From JALZAI01 sp038212215 (GTDB lineage Bacteria > Actinomycetota > Actinomycetes > Mycobacteriales > Jatrophihabitantaceae), in contig JBBQUT010000008.1 in NCBI GenBank assembly GCA_038212215.1, positions 94,365-158,364 on the forward strand: DNA of 64,000 nt. The letters run 5' to 3'. Below are positions 7,820 to 15,728 of this stretch, in pieces. Each line of letters begins with the position of its first letter. Position 1 is the first letter of the stretch. The translations under genes were made by a program, and so were the position numbers. A model generated the notes under the pieces. The model was not told the DNA's origin and did not search any database. It worked only from the letters and a program-made list of their open reading frames with translations.

Positions 7820-9240
7820 GATCGACTCTCCTCTCGGTTGTCGGACTGCACCGGAACATGCGGCGCAAGCTCGTCGGGGGCGAAGTAGAGGTAGCGGCCG
7901 TACCACTCGTGCAGATCCGCGGCCGGATCGTCGATCAGCACGACCGCGACGTGTGTTTCACCGTCGACATCGAAATGGACGCCCGCGACCTTCGCGACGC
8001 GCCCCGCGAAGAACAGATCCTGCGCGTCGGCGCGTCGGGACGGGTGCACCGTCACCATGCTGCCCGCCGATACCGCGATACCGCCGATGAGCACCTCGTC
8101 CGTGCCCGGCGAAACGCTTTCGTCGGCAGAAGGATCCCACCAAGGCACCGCGCCGCCGAAATCAGTGCTGCCGAAGTCCGAGTCGTCGAAGCCGGATGAA
8201 GCATCGACGACGCTCTCGATCGCGTGCGGGTCGCGGAGAATGCCGTGCAGTTGCTGCATGTCCTGCGCCGACATCGCATCACAGCGATCGATGATCTGCG
8301 CCGCCATCGGATCGGTAGCGCGCGCCGCAGCCTTCTCTGCATCGGTCAGGGTCATGACTCGCAGCGTCAAAATCTCGTCGATCTCGGTGCTGTCGAACAA
8401 TGCACCTGCGCTCTGCTCCGCAATCTCGGGGTGATCGTAGAGAATGATCGGTGACACCAGCATCAGCGAGTTGTCACCGGGCGGTCCAGCAAGCACCGGC
8501 CAGCAACGATGCTGCTTACACTCTCGCGCTGCATTCGCGTCGGGTGGATCTGTCATGGATAGGGCTTCGGCGTGCTCGAGTGATACCAACAGATGGGCGC
8601 CGATGAACGACGCAGAGATCGCCGTCTCGCGGTCGCTCACGGCTGAAATGTCGGCAACGTTGGCGACGTTTGCGATACTCACCGAGAGCCGGAGCACATC
8701 GCCGATGCTCGTCATGTGGACCTGCAGTTCACCACGCAATTCGCGGCGGGTGCGTACCAGCCGACCGGCGAGCGCGCCGCCGTCGTCCCGGATCTCGTCG
8801 ATGTCCTCGCCCGCAGGTACATGCAGGGCAACGCATCGAGGGTCCCCGAGCTGCTCGAGACGCCACGGCCCGACCGTGATCTCTCGTTCGCGTGCTTCGT
8901 CCCAACTCAGCCATCGCTGTTCGCCGACGATGAGTTCGGGCACGAACTCGAATTCACCGGTGCGCCCGCAACGCTGCGCCGCGCGCCGCTGCAACTGTAG
9001 AAAGCGCAGGTGCACGGTCACCGTGGCGTCGGCGAGGACGGGCGCGTGGAGCAAGAATTGGGATTCGAGCGTGGCGTCCTCGCCGTGCCCGGACTCCATC
9101 GCGCCGACGGGTCCCAGCACGCCGAACTGCCAGCGGGACTGGTTCTTGGCGGAACTGGCGCGATATGGGTAGAGCAGGTAACCCTCGTACAGTACGGCGT
9201 CAGCAACGGTGCGCGCGTAACCCAGGCTGTCGGCGCTCAT
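7816..9240 (-). CDS. 474-aa conserved protein of the hydrogenase operon, function unknown
   Basis: ATG 9240 overlaps the upstream stop as ATGA, which fixes the start; the frame is open further upstream but that part is a shadow of the previous gene. The protein begins MSADSLGYARTVADAVLYEG followed by LLYPYR, and continues with a sequence I associate with unnamed proteins of Huc/Hhy-type hydrogenase operons. Notable are FGVLGPVG, a middle part rich in acidic and hydrophobic residues, LLVSLEHAEALS, and a C-terminal part containing a small beta-rich domain (VTVHPSRRADAQDLFFAGRVAKV). No transmembrane helix, no cofactor motif and few cysteines are seen. It may be an assembly or structural protein of the hydrogenase. 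Confidence 0.8.
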   Translation of the reverse strand: MSADSLGYARTVADAVLYEGYLLYPYRASSAKNQSRWQFGVLGPVGAMESGHGEDATLESQFLLHAPVLADATVTVHLRFLQLQRRAAQRCGRTGEFEFVPELIVGEQRWLSWDEAREREITVGPWRLEQLGDPRCVALHVPAGEDIDEIRDDGGALAGRLVRTRRELRGELQVHMTSIGDVLRLSVSIANVANVADISAVSDRETAISASFIGAHLLVSLEHAEALSMTDPPDANAARECKQHRCWPVLAGPPGDNSLMLVSPIILYDHPEIAEQSAGALFDSTEIDEILTLRVMTLTDAEKAAARATDPMAAQIIDRCDAMSAQDMQQLHGILRDPHAIESVVDASSGFDDSDFGSTDFGGAVPWWDPSADESVSPGTDEVLIGGIAVSAGSMVTVHPSRRADAQDLFFAGRVAKVAGVHFDVDGETHVAVVLIDDPAADLHEWYGRYLYFAPDELAPHVPVQSDNREESRS

Positions 9241-9878
9241 GAGCGACTCCGCTGATGGCCGCTGAGCAGGTCGCGCATCGTGTCGTCCCACGAGGTGTCC
9301 CCGCGTGCGGCCTTGTGCCGTACCAGCGACTCGATGACGCCACGGTCCAGGCGCAGCCAGCCGGTGCCCGGGTAGTAGCTCTCGATCATGTCGCGCCAGA
9401 CGCTGATCGGCAGGTCGTAGCGGGCCTCGCGATCCCACGGCACCTGCTCGACGCCGAAGCCGCGCTCGCCGCGAGTGAAGATCGTCCCGGAGAACAGCAG
9501 GACCACGGACACCGCACCGTCGTGCAGCGCATGCAGATACTTGGACGCCGTGACGTCGAAGTCGTACGTGCACGGCAACGGCAGATCGACCTCGGTACGG
9601 CCAGAGAAACCCTGCACCATCGTGCTTGTCTGCATCCACAGGAACGGCTTCAGCGTGTCGTACCAGCGCTCCCGCGCGCCGAACATGTCGAGCAAACCGC
9701 GCGCTTCCTCAGCGGTGTACGCGCGCCGTTGCGGCTCGATGCGCACCTGCACGCGCAGCGCGATCGTGTGCACCGGCGTTGCGGTCGACTCCTCGACGCG
9801 CAGCCGCGCAGTCAGTTGTGGCGCGACCGCGTACGGCTCAGGAAAGATGTCGGCAACGGCGAAGGACACGTCGGTCAT
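9237..9878 (-). CDS. DUF6084-type protein of the hydrogenase operon
   Basis: The 213-aa product resembles the DUF6084 proteins of actinobacterial hydrogenase operons. It starts MTDVSFAVADIFPEPYAV, contains ALRVQVRIEPQRR, an aromatic-rich part (RERWYDTLKPFLWMQ) and YDFDVTASKYLHAL, and ends with a charged tail. There is no obvious catalytic motif. Both ends overlap neighbours as ATGA, so it is co-translated with the DUF5947 gene before it and the 474-aa gene after it. The fixed order of these three unknowns suggests that they act together, perhaps in electron transfer or assembly of the enzyme complex. No function is known to me. Confidence 0.8.
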   Translation of the reverse strand: MTDVSFAVADIFPEPYAVAPQLTARLRVEESTATPVHTIALRVQVRIEPQRRAYTAEEARGLLDMFGARERWYDTLKPFLWMQTSTMVQGFSGRTEVDLPLPCTYDFDVTASKYLHALHDGAVSVVLLFSGTIFTRGERGFGVEQVPWDREARYDLPISVWRDMIESYYPGTGWLRLDRGVIESLVRHKAARGDTSWDDTMRDLLSGHQRSRS

Positions 9879-10537
9879 CGGGTGCCCTCACTCGCGGCCT
9901 GCGTTCGGCCGGCGACCGGCCGGCTGCGCGCGGTGACCTTCTCGAAGAACGACTCGATGTGCGCCCGCGCGTCCTGCCCGCCGTCGAAGCCTCGCCACAG
10001 CGAGCGCAACCGTCCGACGAGTTCGTAGCACGTGTCGATGGGGACGAGATGGCAGCTGAGCTGACCCGATCCGCGACCCGGCGTGCGCACGAGCAGAGCT
10101 TCGACGTCGGGTAGGAGCGTGTCCAGTTCGGGATTGTCGGCGCACACCGTGCTCCATGCGTCCAGCGGCAGTTCGGATTCCGTCGCGCCCGCCGGGCCGG
10201 GATAAAAGGCGACCACCCGTCCGAGCGTCGAATTGTGGAAGAAGAACGCGAGCCCGACCGGGATTTCCAGCTCGTCCCATTGCCCTGGCCCCAGCTGGAA
10301 GTCCGGGAACGTGAGGTAGCGGTCCGGTACGGCGCGGTAGCGCAGTTCCGCACCGTCCGCCGTGAATAGCAGGTAGCACGGACGGCAGGTGCACATCAGC
10401 GACCGGTTGGTGCGGTCGACGACGTGTGAGTGCTCGTCGCCGACGGCGACGCCGCACATCTCGCAGACCTCGCCCGCCGGGGGCTGTGGCGGCCGCGCGG
10501 CGATACGACGCAGCACGAACAACGGCGTCGCGCTCAT
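9875..10537 (-). CDS. DUF5947-type protein of the hydrogenase operon, CxxC-containing
   Basis: This 220-aa protein resembles DUF5947 proteins linked to [NiFe] hydrogenases. An N-terminal CEMCGVAVGDEHSH motif and a second cysteine pair in CTCRPCYLLF look like a metal- or iron-sulfur-binding knuckle, reminiscent of the CxxCG...C..CR..C pattern of small zinc proteins. The rest is aromatic-rich (YLTFPDFQLGPGQWDELEIP) with no other recognisable domain. ATG 10537 lies after a short tandem duplication that separates it from the NifU/Rieske gene; its stop overlaps the DUF6084 start. A role beside the Rieske protein in electron flow or cluster handling is a guess from the cysteines and position. Confidence 0.8.
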   Translation of the reverse strand: MSATPLFVLRRIAARPPQPPAGEVCEMCGVAVGDEHSHVVDRTNRSLMCTCRPCYLLFTADGAELRYRAVPDRYLTFPDFQLGPGQWDELEIPVGLAFFFHNSTLGRVVAFYPGPAGATESELPLDAWSTVCADNPELDTLLPDVEALLVRTPGRGSGQLSCHLVPIDTCYELVGRLRSLWRGFDGGQDARAHIESFFEKVTARSRPVAGRTQAASEGTR

Positions 10538-10540
10538 GCC

Positions 10541-10574
10541 AACGCCGCGCTCACGACAACGCCGCGCTCACGAC
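10541..10574. repeat. Tandem duplication of 17 bp at a gene junction
   Basis: The 17-base unit AACGCCGCGCTCACGAC occurs twice back to back (10541-10557 and 10558-10574). It covers the stop codon of the NifU/Rieske gene and the short gap before the DUF5947 start. The duplication supplies a second TGA in the gap. It is the only longer gap within this otherwise tightly overlapping part of the operon. Confidence 0.9.
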
Positions 10575-11482
10575 AGCGCCGCGGACGGCACTGCCACCGA
10601 GAGGATGCCGTCCCGGACGAGCACCGGCAGCGGCTCGAGGTGCTCGCTCGGGTCGTCGAGACCAGCGCCTGCGCGGCGAACGTCGAAATGTGCATGGCAC
10701 GAGCCGCACCGCAGCACGCCAGTGCCGACCGGATCGCCCAGCCGGCGCTCGACGACACCGCCGGCGAGGCTTTGCCCGCAGTGCGCACAGCGGTCGCGGA
10801 AACAGAAAACGTCATTGCCGATGCGGCAGGCGCACACGACAAGGCCCGCAATGTCGAAACCGGCGAGCGCGCCGGACGCGAGGCCGGCAAGCTCCGGCAG
10901 CGCCGCCCAAGTCGCGTCCGCCGGGCGGTCGATCCGTGCCCGCAGCGAGTCGAGCGAGATCACCCCGCCGACCGGACGCGCATCGCTAGGCCCGCTGGCA
11001 TCGACCTCGATGCGTGTCATCTCCGGCGCGGCGGCTTCGACCGCACCTTCGACCGCGAGTTGCAGCGTGACTGACGACGACGGGCATCCGTCGCAGCTGC
11101 CGAGCAGCCGCAATCGAACCACGCCGGCGTCGTCGATCCCGACCAGTTCGACATCGCCGCCGTGTGAGCCGAGGTAAGGCCGCACTGTGTCCAGCGCGCG
11201 CCGGATGCGGGTCTCGGCGTCGTAGGGATGCAGATCGTGCACAAGCAGCAGGCCCGACACCAGTTCGTCGTCGACGAGCGCGTCCAGAACCGATGCGTCG
11301 AGCCGGCCCGCGTCATCGAGAATTTCCAGCACCCGTCCCAGTCCCGCGCCGTATAACCCGGACACGCAAGCGACCAAGTCCTCGGCCCGCGTTCGCGAGG
11401 CCGGTCCCCCGGCGGCGCTTGCCTCGATCAGCGCCTCGATCCGGTCACCGACCGAGCGCAATTGTTCGTTCGCTACCGTCAT
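10568..11482 (-). CDS. NifU C-terminal domain / Rieske iron-sulfur fusion protein, HucE-like
   Basis: The 304-aa product follows hucL with an ATGA overlap. Its middle (about residues 95-160) is a NifU C-terminal domain with the Fe-S scaffold motif GSCDGCPSSS. The C-terminal third (about 195-290) is a Rieske domain with ligands CAH and CHAH, separated by a loop of about 27 residues. The N-terminal 90 residues are helical and unassigned. A Rieske protein encoded with the group 2a hydrogenase of Mycobacterium smegmatis is called HucE and is thought to pass electrons from the hydrogenase towards the respiratory chain. The same role is likely here, inside the cytoplasm, with the NifU part perhaps supplying or binding a cluster. 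Confidence 0.85.
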   Translation of the reverse strand: MTVANEQLRSVGDRIEALIEASAAGGPASRTRAEDLVACVSGLYGAGLGRVLEILDDAGRLDASVLDALVDDELVSGLLLVHDLHPYDAETRIRRALDTVRPYLGSHGGDVELVGIDDAGVVRLRLLGSCDGCPSSSVTLQLAVEGAVEAAAPEMTRIEVDASGPSDARPVGGVISLDSLRARIDRPADATWAALPELAGLASGALAGFDIAGLVVCACRIGNDVFCFRDRCAHCGQSLAGGVVERRLGDPVGTGVLRCGSCHAHFDVRRAGAGLDDPSEHLEPLPVLVRDGILSVAVPSAALS

Positions 11483-13272
11483 TCGCCGGTGACGGACTGC
11501 GTGGGCGAATGCAGGGTCTGCAACGTCTTGCCTTCGCCGAGGTACATGTGCACGCCGCACGGCAGGCACGGATCGAAGCTGCGGACCGTGCGCATGATGT
11601 CGATTCCCTTGAAGTGCTCGCGATCGTTCTCCTCGAAGATCGGCTGACCCTGCACGGCGTCCTCGTAAGGGCCGGGTGTGCCATAGGAATCGCGCGGGTT
11701 CGCATTCCACGGCGTCGGCGGATACGGATGGTAGTTGGCAATCTTGCCGTCGCGGATCACCATGTGGTGGCTGAGCACCCCGCGCACGGCCTCGGTGAAG
11801 CCGCAGCCGATTCCCTCGTCAGGAACTTCGAACGTTTCCCACGTCTTGGTCCGACCGGCACGAATCTCCACGAGCGCTTTCTCGGCGAAGTGCAACGCGC
11901 ACGCCGCGGCGTAGGCCTGGAAGTAGGTGCGGGCCCGGTTGCGCTCGATGGTGTTGCTCCACTGCGGGATCTTCCATTCGAACTCGACCGGCGGCTTCAA
12001 TGCGGTCTTCGGCAAGTTGATCTTGACGCTGCTGCCGGTCGACTTGACGTAGCCGATGTCGACCAAGCCGGCCAGCGCGGTCGTCCACAATCTGGCGAGC
12101 GGGCCACCGCCTGTGTCGAGCGCGAGATAGTCCTTGCCGTCGTACCAGCGCGGCGACATCACCCAGCTGTACTTGTCGTCCAGGTTGCGCTTCTGCGGGC
12201 GGGGGTTCGTGTGCTGGTTCCACGGGTGGCGACGATCCACCGGATTGCCCAGCGGATCGGTCTTGACGAAGGTCTCCTGTCCTTCCCAGTCGTCGTAGTA
12301 GGAGCTGCCGAGCAGGATCCGGATGCCGAGGTTGATCTCCACCAGGTCCGTGGTGACCAGCTTGCCGTCAACGACGATGCCGGGGGTCACGTACATCTTG
12401 CGACCCCACTGCGTCATGTCCTTGTAGTCGAAATTGCAATACTCCGGATCCTGGAATGACCCCCAACACGCAAGCAGCGTGCGGCGAAGACCAACCTGCT
12501 CGTACCCAGGCAGCGCCTCGTAGAAGAAGTCGAACAGGTCGTCGTGCATCGGCACGACCTTCTTCATGAACTCGACGTAGCGCATCAGCCGCGACAGATA
12601 ATCGGTCATGAGTTGGATCGTGGCCACCGTGCCCACGCCGCCTGGATACAGCGTCGACGGGTGGACGTGGCGACCCTCCATCAGGCAGAACATCTCGCGC
12701 GTGGAGCGGCTCACCTGCAATGCCTCGCGGTAGAACTCGCCGGTGAACGGGTTGAGGGAACGCATGATGTCGCCGACGGTGCGGTAGCCGTGGTCGGCGG
12801 CGTGCGGGGCCTCGGTCTGATTGGCGCGCTCAAGCACCCCGGGGTTGGTCTCGGCGACCATCTTCTCGCAGTAATCCACCCCGACCAGATTCTCCTGGAA
12901 GATGTTGTGGTCGAACATGTACTCGGCCGCCTCGCCGAGGTTGACGATCCATTCCCCGAGGTGTGGCGGCTTGACGCCGTAAGCCATGTTCTGCGCATAG
13001 CAGGAGCAGGTCGCATGGTTGTCGCCACAGATTCCGCAGATGCGACTGGTAATGAAGTGGGCGTCGCGGGGATCCTTGCCCTTCATGAAGATGGAGTAAC
13101 CCCGAAAGATCGAGGACGTGCTGTGACACTCCGCCACGACCCGCTGCTTGAAGTCGATCTTTGTGTAGATGCCGAGACTTCCCACGATTCGGGTGATCGG
13201 GTCCCACGCCATCTCGACGAGGTCGTCCGCGCCATTAGCGCCGGCTGAGGGGCCAGGACGGGTCGCGGTCAT
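11479..13272 (-). CDS. hucL: [NiFe] hydrogenase large subunit, group 2a (HucL type)
   Basis: This subunit holds the NiFe(CN)2CO site that splits H2. The 597-aa protein has the L1 motif RICGICGDNH (Cys79, Cys82) and the L2 motif DPCLPC (Cys569, Cys572), which supply the four nickel cysteines. A 22-residue tail after His575 is the expected target of the maturation protease. From memory, the sequence is strongly similar throughout to HucL of Mycobacterium smegmatis (EMAWDPITRIVGSLGIYTKI, HNIFQENLVGVDYCEKM). ATG 13272 has GGAGG seven bases upstream. It follows hucS by 85 bases. Enzymes of this group oxidise H2 at atmospheric level and tolerate oxygen, feeding electrons to quinone. Confidence 0.97.
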   Translation of the reverse strand: MTATRPGPSAGANGADDLVEMAWDPITRIVGSLGIYTKIDFKQRVVAECHSTSSIFRGYSIFMKGKDPRDAHFITSRICGICGDNHATCSCYAQNMAYGVKPPHLGEWIVNLGEAAEYMFDHNIFQENLVGVDYCEKMVAETNPGVLERANQTEAPHAADHGYRTVGDIMRSLNPFTGEFYREALQVSRSTREMFCLMEGRHVHPSTLYPGGVGTVATIQLMTDYLSRLMRYVEFMKKVVPMHDDLFDFFYEALPGYEQVGLRRTLLACWGSFQDPEYCNFDYKDMTQWGRKMYVTPGIVVDGKLVTTDLVEINLGIRILLGSSYYDDWEGQETFVKTDPLGNPVDRRHPWNQHTNPRPQKRNLDDKYSWVMSPRWYDGKDYLALDTGGGPLARLWTTALAGLVDIGYVKSTGSSVKINLPKTALKPPVEFEWKIPQWSNTIERNRARTYFQAYAAACALHFAEKALVEIRAGRTKTWETFEVPDEGIGCGFTEAVRGVLSHHMVIRDGKIANYHPYPPTPWNANPRDSYGTPGPYEDAVQGQPIFEENDREHFKGIDIMRTVRSFDPCLPCGVHMYLGEGKTLQTLHSPTQSVTGE

Positions 13273-13357
13273 AGCGTGGCCTCCGTTGTGCAGTGTTGTG
13301 TGCATTGCCGGTCTACTGAACGCATAGCGCGCGGACGCCGACTACTTGGTGCGCCGA

Positions 13358-14413
13358 CTACCAGGTGCGCGTGGCCCCAGTAGTCAGCTTGTGGCCCTTT
13401 GCGCGCCATTTCGGTTCCTTGTCTACAGTCTTCATAGTGATCTCGCGCAGGTTGCGGATTGCCTTGCCGTAGAAGCCGACGGCGGTTGTTGAGACCTTTC
13501 CCCCGGGCGGTTCGTCCATGAACGGCATGAATTTGTCCGGGAATCCAGGCATCGTGCAGCCGATGCAGATACCTCCGACGTTCGGGCACCCGCCGACACC
13601 GTTCATCCAGCCCCGCTTGGGCACATTGCATTTCACGACCGGGCCCCAGCACCCGAGCTTCACGATGCATTTCGGCGATCCGTACTCGGTCGCGAAGTCA
13701 CCCTGCTCGTAGTAGCCGGCGCGGTCGCAACCTTCGTGCACCGTCTGGCCGAACAACCAGGTCGGGCGCAGGGCGTCATCGAGCGGAATCATCGGCGCCT
13801 GGCCGGTGGCCATGTACAGCAGGTAGGTGATGGTTTCGGAAAGGTTGTCCGGCTGTACCGGGCAACCAGGCACGCACACGATGGGGATGCCAGCCTTGGA
13901 CTTCCAGTCCCAGCCGAGGTAATCGGGCACGCCCATGGCACCGGTGGGGTTGCCCGCCATGGCGTGGATGCCGCCGTAGGTCGCGCACGTGCCGGCCGCG
14001 AGAATCGCGGTTGCCTTCGGAGCGAGCCGGTCGAGCCACTCGCTGGTCGTCATCGGCTGTCCGGTCGCAGGATTGTTGCCGAACCCACACCAGTAGCCCT
14101 CGTCGTGCAAAGCTTCGTTAGGGATGGATCCTTCGACGACGAGTACGAACGGTTCGAGTTCGCCACGGTCGGCCTTGAAGAACCATTCGAGGAAATCGTC
14201 GGCACCGCCGTTTGGGCCGCACTCAAAATCGATCAACGGCCAGTGCACCGCGACTTTCGGCAGACCGGGCAGGGCGCCCAGCGCGATCTCCTCGATCGTC
14301 GGCTGGGTGGCGGCGGTGAGCGCCACCGAATCGCCGTCGCAACTCAATCCCGCATTGATCCACAACACGTGAATGAGCGTTTCTTCGGCCTTGACTGCTG
14401 CTTCGCTCGGCAC
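13358..14413 (-). CDS. hucS: [NiFe] hydrogenase small subunit, group 2a (HucS type)
   Basis: The small subunit carries three iron-sulfur clusters that lead electrons from the NiFe site. The start chosen is GTG 14413 with AAGGGTGGGG upstream; 351 aa then fits HucS, whereas the open frame further upstream codes for arginine-rich sequence unlike it. The proximal-cluster motif is CDGD (Cys25-x-x-Asp28): the second cysteine of the usual CxxC is aspartate, as in oxygen-tolerant actinobacterial types. Other cluster ligands lie in GTCATYGG, CVPGCP, HEGCDRAGYYEQG, GCWGPVVKCNVPKRG, GGCPNVGGICIGC and the following segments. No Tat signal is present, so the enzyme is cytoplasmic. It is the first gene of the operon. 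Confidence 0.96.
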   Translation of the reverse strand: MPSEAAVKAEETLIHVLWINAGLSCDGDSVALTAATQPTIEEIALGALPGLPKVAVHWPLIDFECGPNGGADDFLEWFFKADRGELEPFVLVVEGSIPNEALHDEGYWCGFGNNPATGQPMTTSEWLDRLAPKATAILAAGTCATYGGIHAMAGNPTGAMGVPDYLGWDWKSKAGIPIVCVPGCPVQPDNLSETITYLLYMATGQAPMIPLDDALRPTWLFGQTVHEGCDRAGYYEQGDFATEYGSPKCIVKLGCWGPVVKCNVPKRGWMNGVGGCPNVGGICIGCTMPGFPDKFMPFMDEPPGGKVSTTAVGFYGKAIRNLREITMKTVDKEPKWRAKGHKLTTGATRTW

Positions 14414-14646
14414 CGCAAGCCCCACCCTTCGCCACAGAGCTATCCACGCAAGCAAACAATCCAGAGGCCGCCGCGTGGCCTGACTCACCTTCCTATGGGC
14501 GCTGCTGCGAGTCAATAGCCGCTCGAGGTTAGACAGGGGCCGAGACCTCAGATTTCGCGACAGCACCACGCATCGGACCGGTCTTGCCTGGGTGTGCCGG
14601 ACGGGCGCAGACTGCACGAGGTCGACAGCCCACGAAGGGACACGCG
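14414..14646. promoter_or_regulatory. Divergent promoter region between hucS and hypA
   Basis: These 233 bases separate the hucS-first operon (minus strand) from hypAB (plus strand), so both promoters must lie here. On the minus strand a perfect TTGACT hexamer sits at 14510-14515 with a weak TAGGAA 14 bases further on, a short spacing. An inverted repeat TGACTC/GAGTCA (14481-14486 and 14509-14514) overlaps it and could be a regulator site. No gene for the regulator is adjacent. I see no HucM-like gene in this gap. Confidence 0.5.
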
Positions 14647-14988
14647 ATGCACGAACTGTCGCTCTGCGGCGCGCTTGCCGACATCGTGCTGCGTAGCGCC
14701 GAGGAACGTCGCGTCGACACCGTGCATGTTCGCATCGGCCAGTTGCGCCAGGTCGTACCGGACACGTTGCAATTCTGCTGGTCGATGATCACCTCGGACA
14801 CCGAGTTGGACGGCTGTACGCTGCAGATCGAGCGCGTCCCCGCCGTCCTGCGCTGCCGAGCGTGCGACGAGGAGCATCCCCTGAGCGCCCCGCCGACGTT
14901 CGCGTGCCTCGCCTGCGGCGGGATCGATGTCCAGGTCGTGGCCGGTGAGGAGTTCCTGGTGACCGAACTCGAATTGGCGACGGTGTGA
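14647..14988 (+). CDS. hypA: HypA, nickel chaperone for hydrogenase maturation
   Basis: HypA delivers nickel, with HypB, to the hydrogenase large subunit. The 113-aa protein begins MHELSLC; His2 is the conserved nickel ligand. Two CxxC knuckles (CRAC and CLAC) at about residues 73-93 form the structural zinc site. The length matches the family. ATG 14647 follows CGAAGGGAC. Its stop overlaps the hypB start as GTGA, so the two are co-translated. It is transcribed away from the hydrogenase structural genes, and the two operons probably respond to the same signal from the shared promoter region. Confidence 0.95.
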   Translation: MHELSLCGALADIVLRSAEERRVDTVHVRIGQLRQVVPDTLQFCWSMITSDTELDGCTLQIERVPAVLRCRACDEEHPLSAPPTFACLACGGIDVQVVAGEEFLVTELELATV

Positions 14989-15728
14989 CGATGGGACGCT
15001 TGCACCGCCACGACGACGGGACAGTGCACGTCCACGACGACCTTTCCGCCTACGAGACCGGGCCGCAGCGCGTCCAGGTGCTGGAGGCGATCTTCGGCGA
15101 AAACGACCGCCACGCGGCGCTCAACCGGGCCGACCTCGCCAGCGGCGGTGCGTGCGCGGTCAACCTGATGTCCTCGCCCGGTGCGGGCAAGACCACGCTG
15201 CTGCGCGAAGCGCTACTGCGACTGCGCGGGCGATTGCGGATCGGCGTCATCGAAGGCGACATCGAGACCAGCCTGGACGCCGATCGGCTGCACGGTCTCG
15301 GCGCGGCAATAGAACTCATCAACACCGGAAACGGCTTCGGCGGTGAATGTCACCTGGACGCGCCGATGGTCCGCGCCGCACTGCGGCGGCTTCCGATCGC
15401 GCAACTCGATCTGGTGCTCATCGAGAACGTCGGCAATCTGGTCTGCCCGGCCGAATTCGATGTCGGCGAGCACGCCCGCGCGATGATCTATGCGGTCACC
15501 GAGGGCGAGGACAAGCCGCTGAAATACCCGATCATGTTCCGCTCGGCCGACGTGGTGCTGATCAACAAAATCGACTTGCTGCCGCATCTGGACTTCGACA
15601 TGGCGCTCTTTCGCGACAACCTTTCAGCCGTGAACCCGACGGCGCGCGTCCTCGAGCTCAGCGCCCGCTCCGGCGAAGGCGTCGACCGCTGGTGCGACTG
15701 GCTGATCAACACTGTCGAAACTTCTTAG
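14985..15728 (+). CDS. hypB: HypB, GTPase for nickel insertion
   Basis: HypB is a SIMIBI-class GTPase that drives nickel transfer from HypA. The 247-aa product (GTG 14985 overlapping hypA; ATG 14991 is an alternative) has the P-loop SSPGAGKTTLL, the switch region EGDIETSLDADR, the metal-site segment ENVGNLVCPAEFD with its conserved Cys, and NKIDLLP. The N-terminal tail holds only a few histidines (LHRHDDGTVHVHDD), so it is not a nickel-storing His-rich type. Its stop overlaps the stop of the convergent galactokinase gene. Confidence 0.95.
   Translation: MTMGRLHRHDDGTVHVHDDLSAYETGPQRVQVLEAIFGENDRHAALNRADLASGGACAVNLMSSPGAGKTTLLREALLRLRGRLRIGVIEGDIETSLDADRLHGLGAAIELINTGNGFGGECHLDAPMVRAALRRLPIAQLDLVLIENVGNLVCPAEFDVGEHARAMIYAVTEGEDKPLKYPIMFRSADVVLINKIDLLPHLDFDMALFRDNLSAVNPTARVLELSARSGEGVDRWCDWLINTVETS

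Noticed and set aside
14414..14617. N-terminal extension of HucS to position 14617, as a signal or HucM-like part
   Set aside because: The extra 68 codons give arginine-rich sequence without a Tat motif, and GTG 14413 has a good ribosome binding site.
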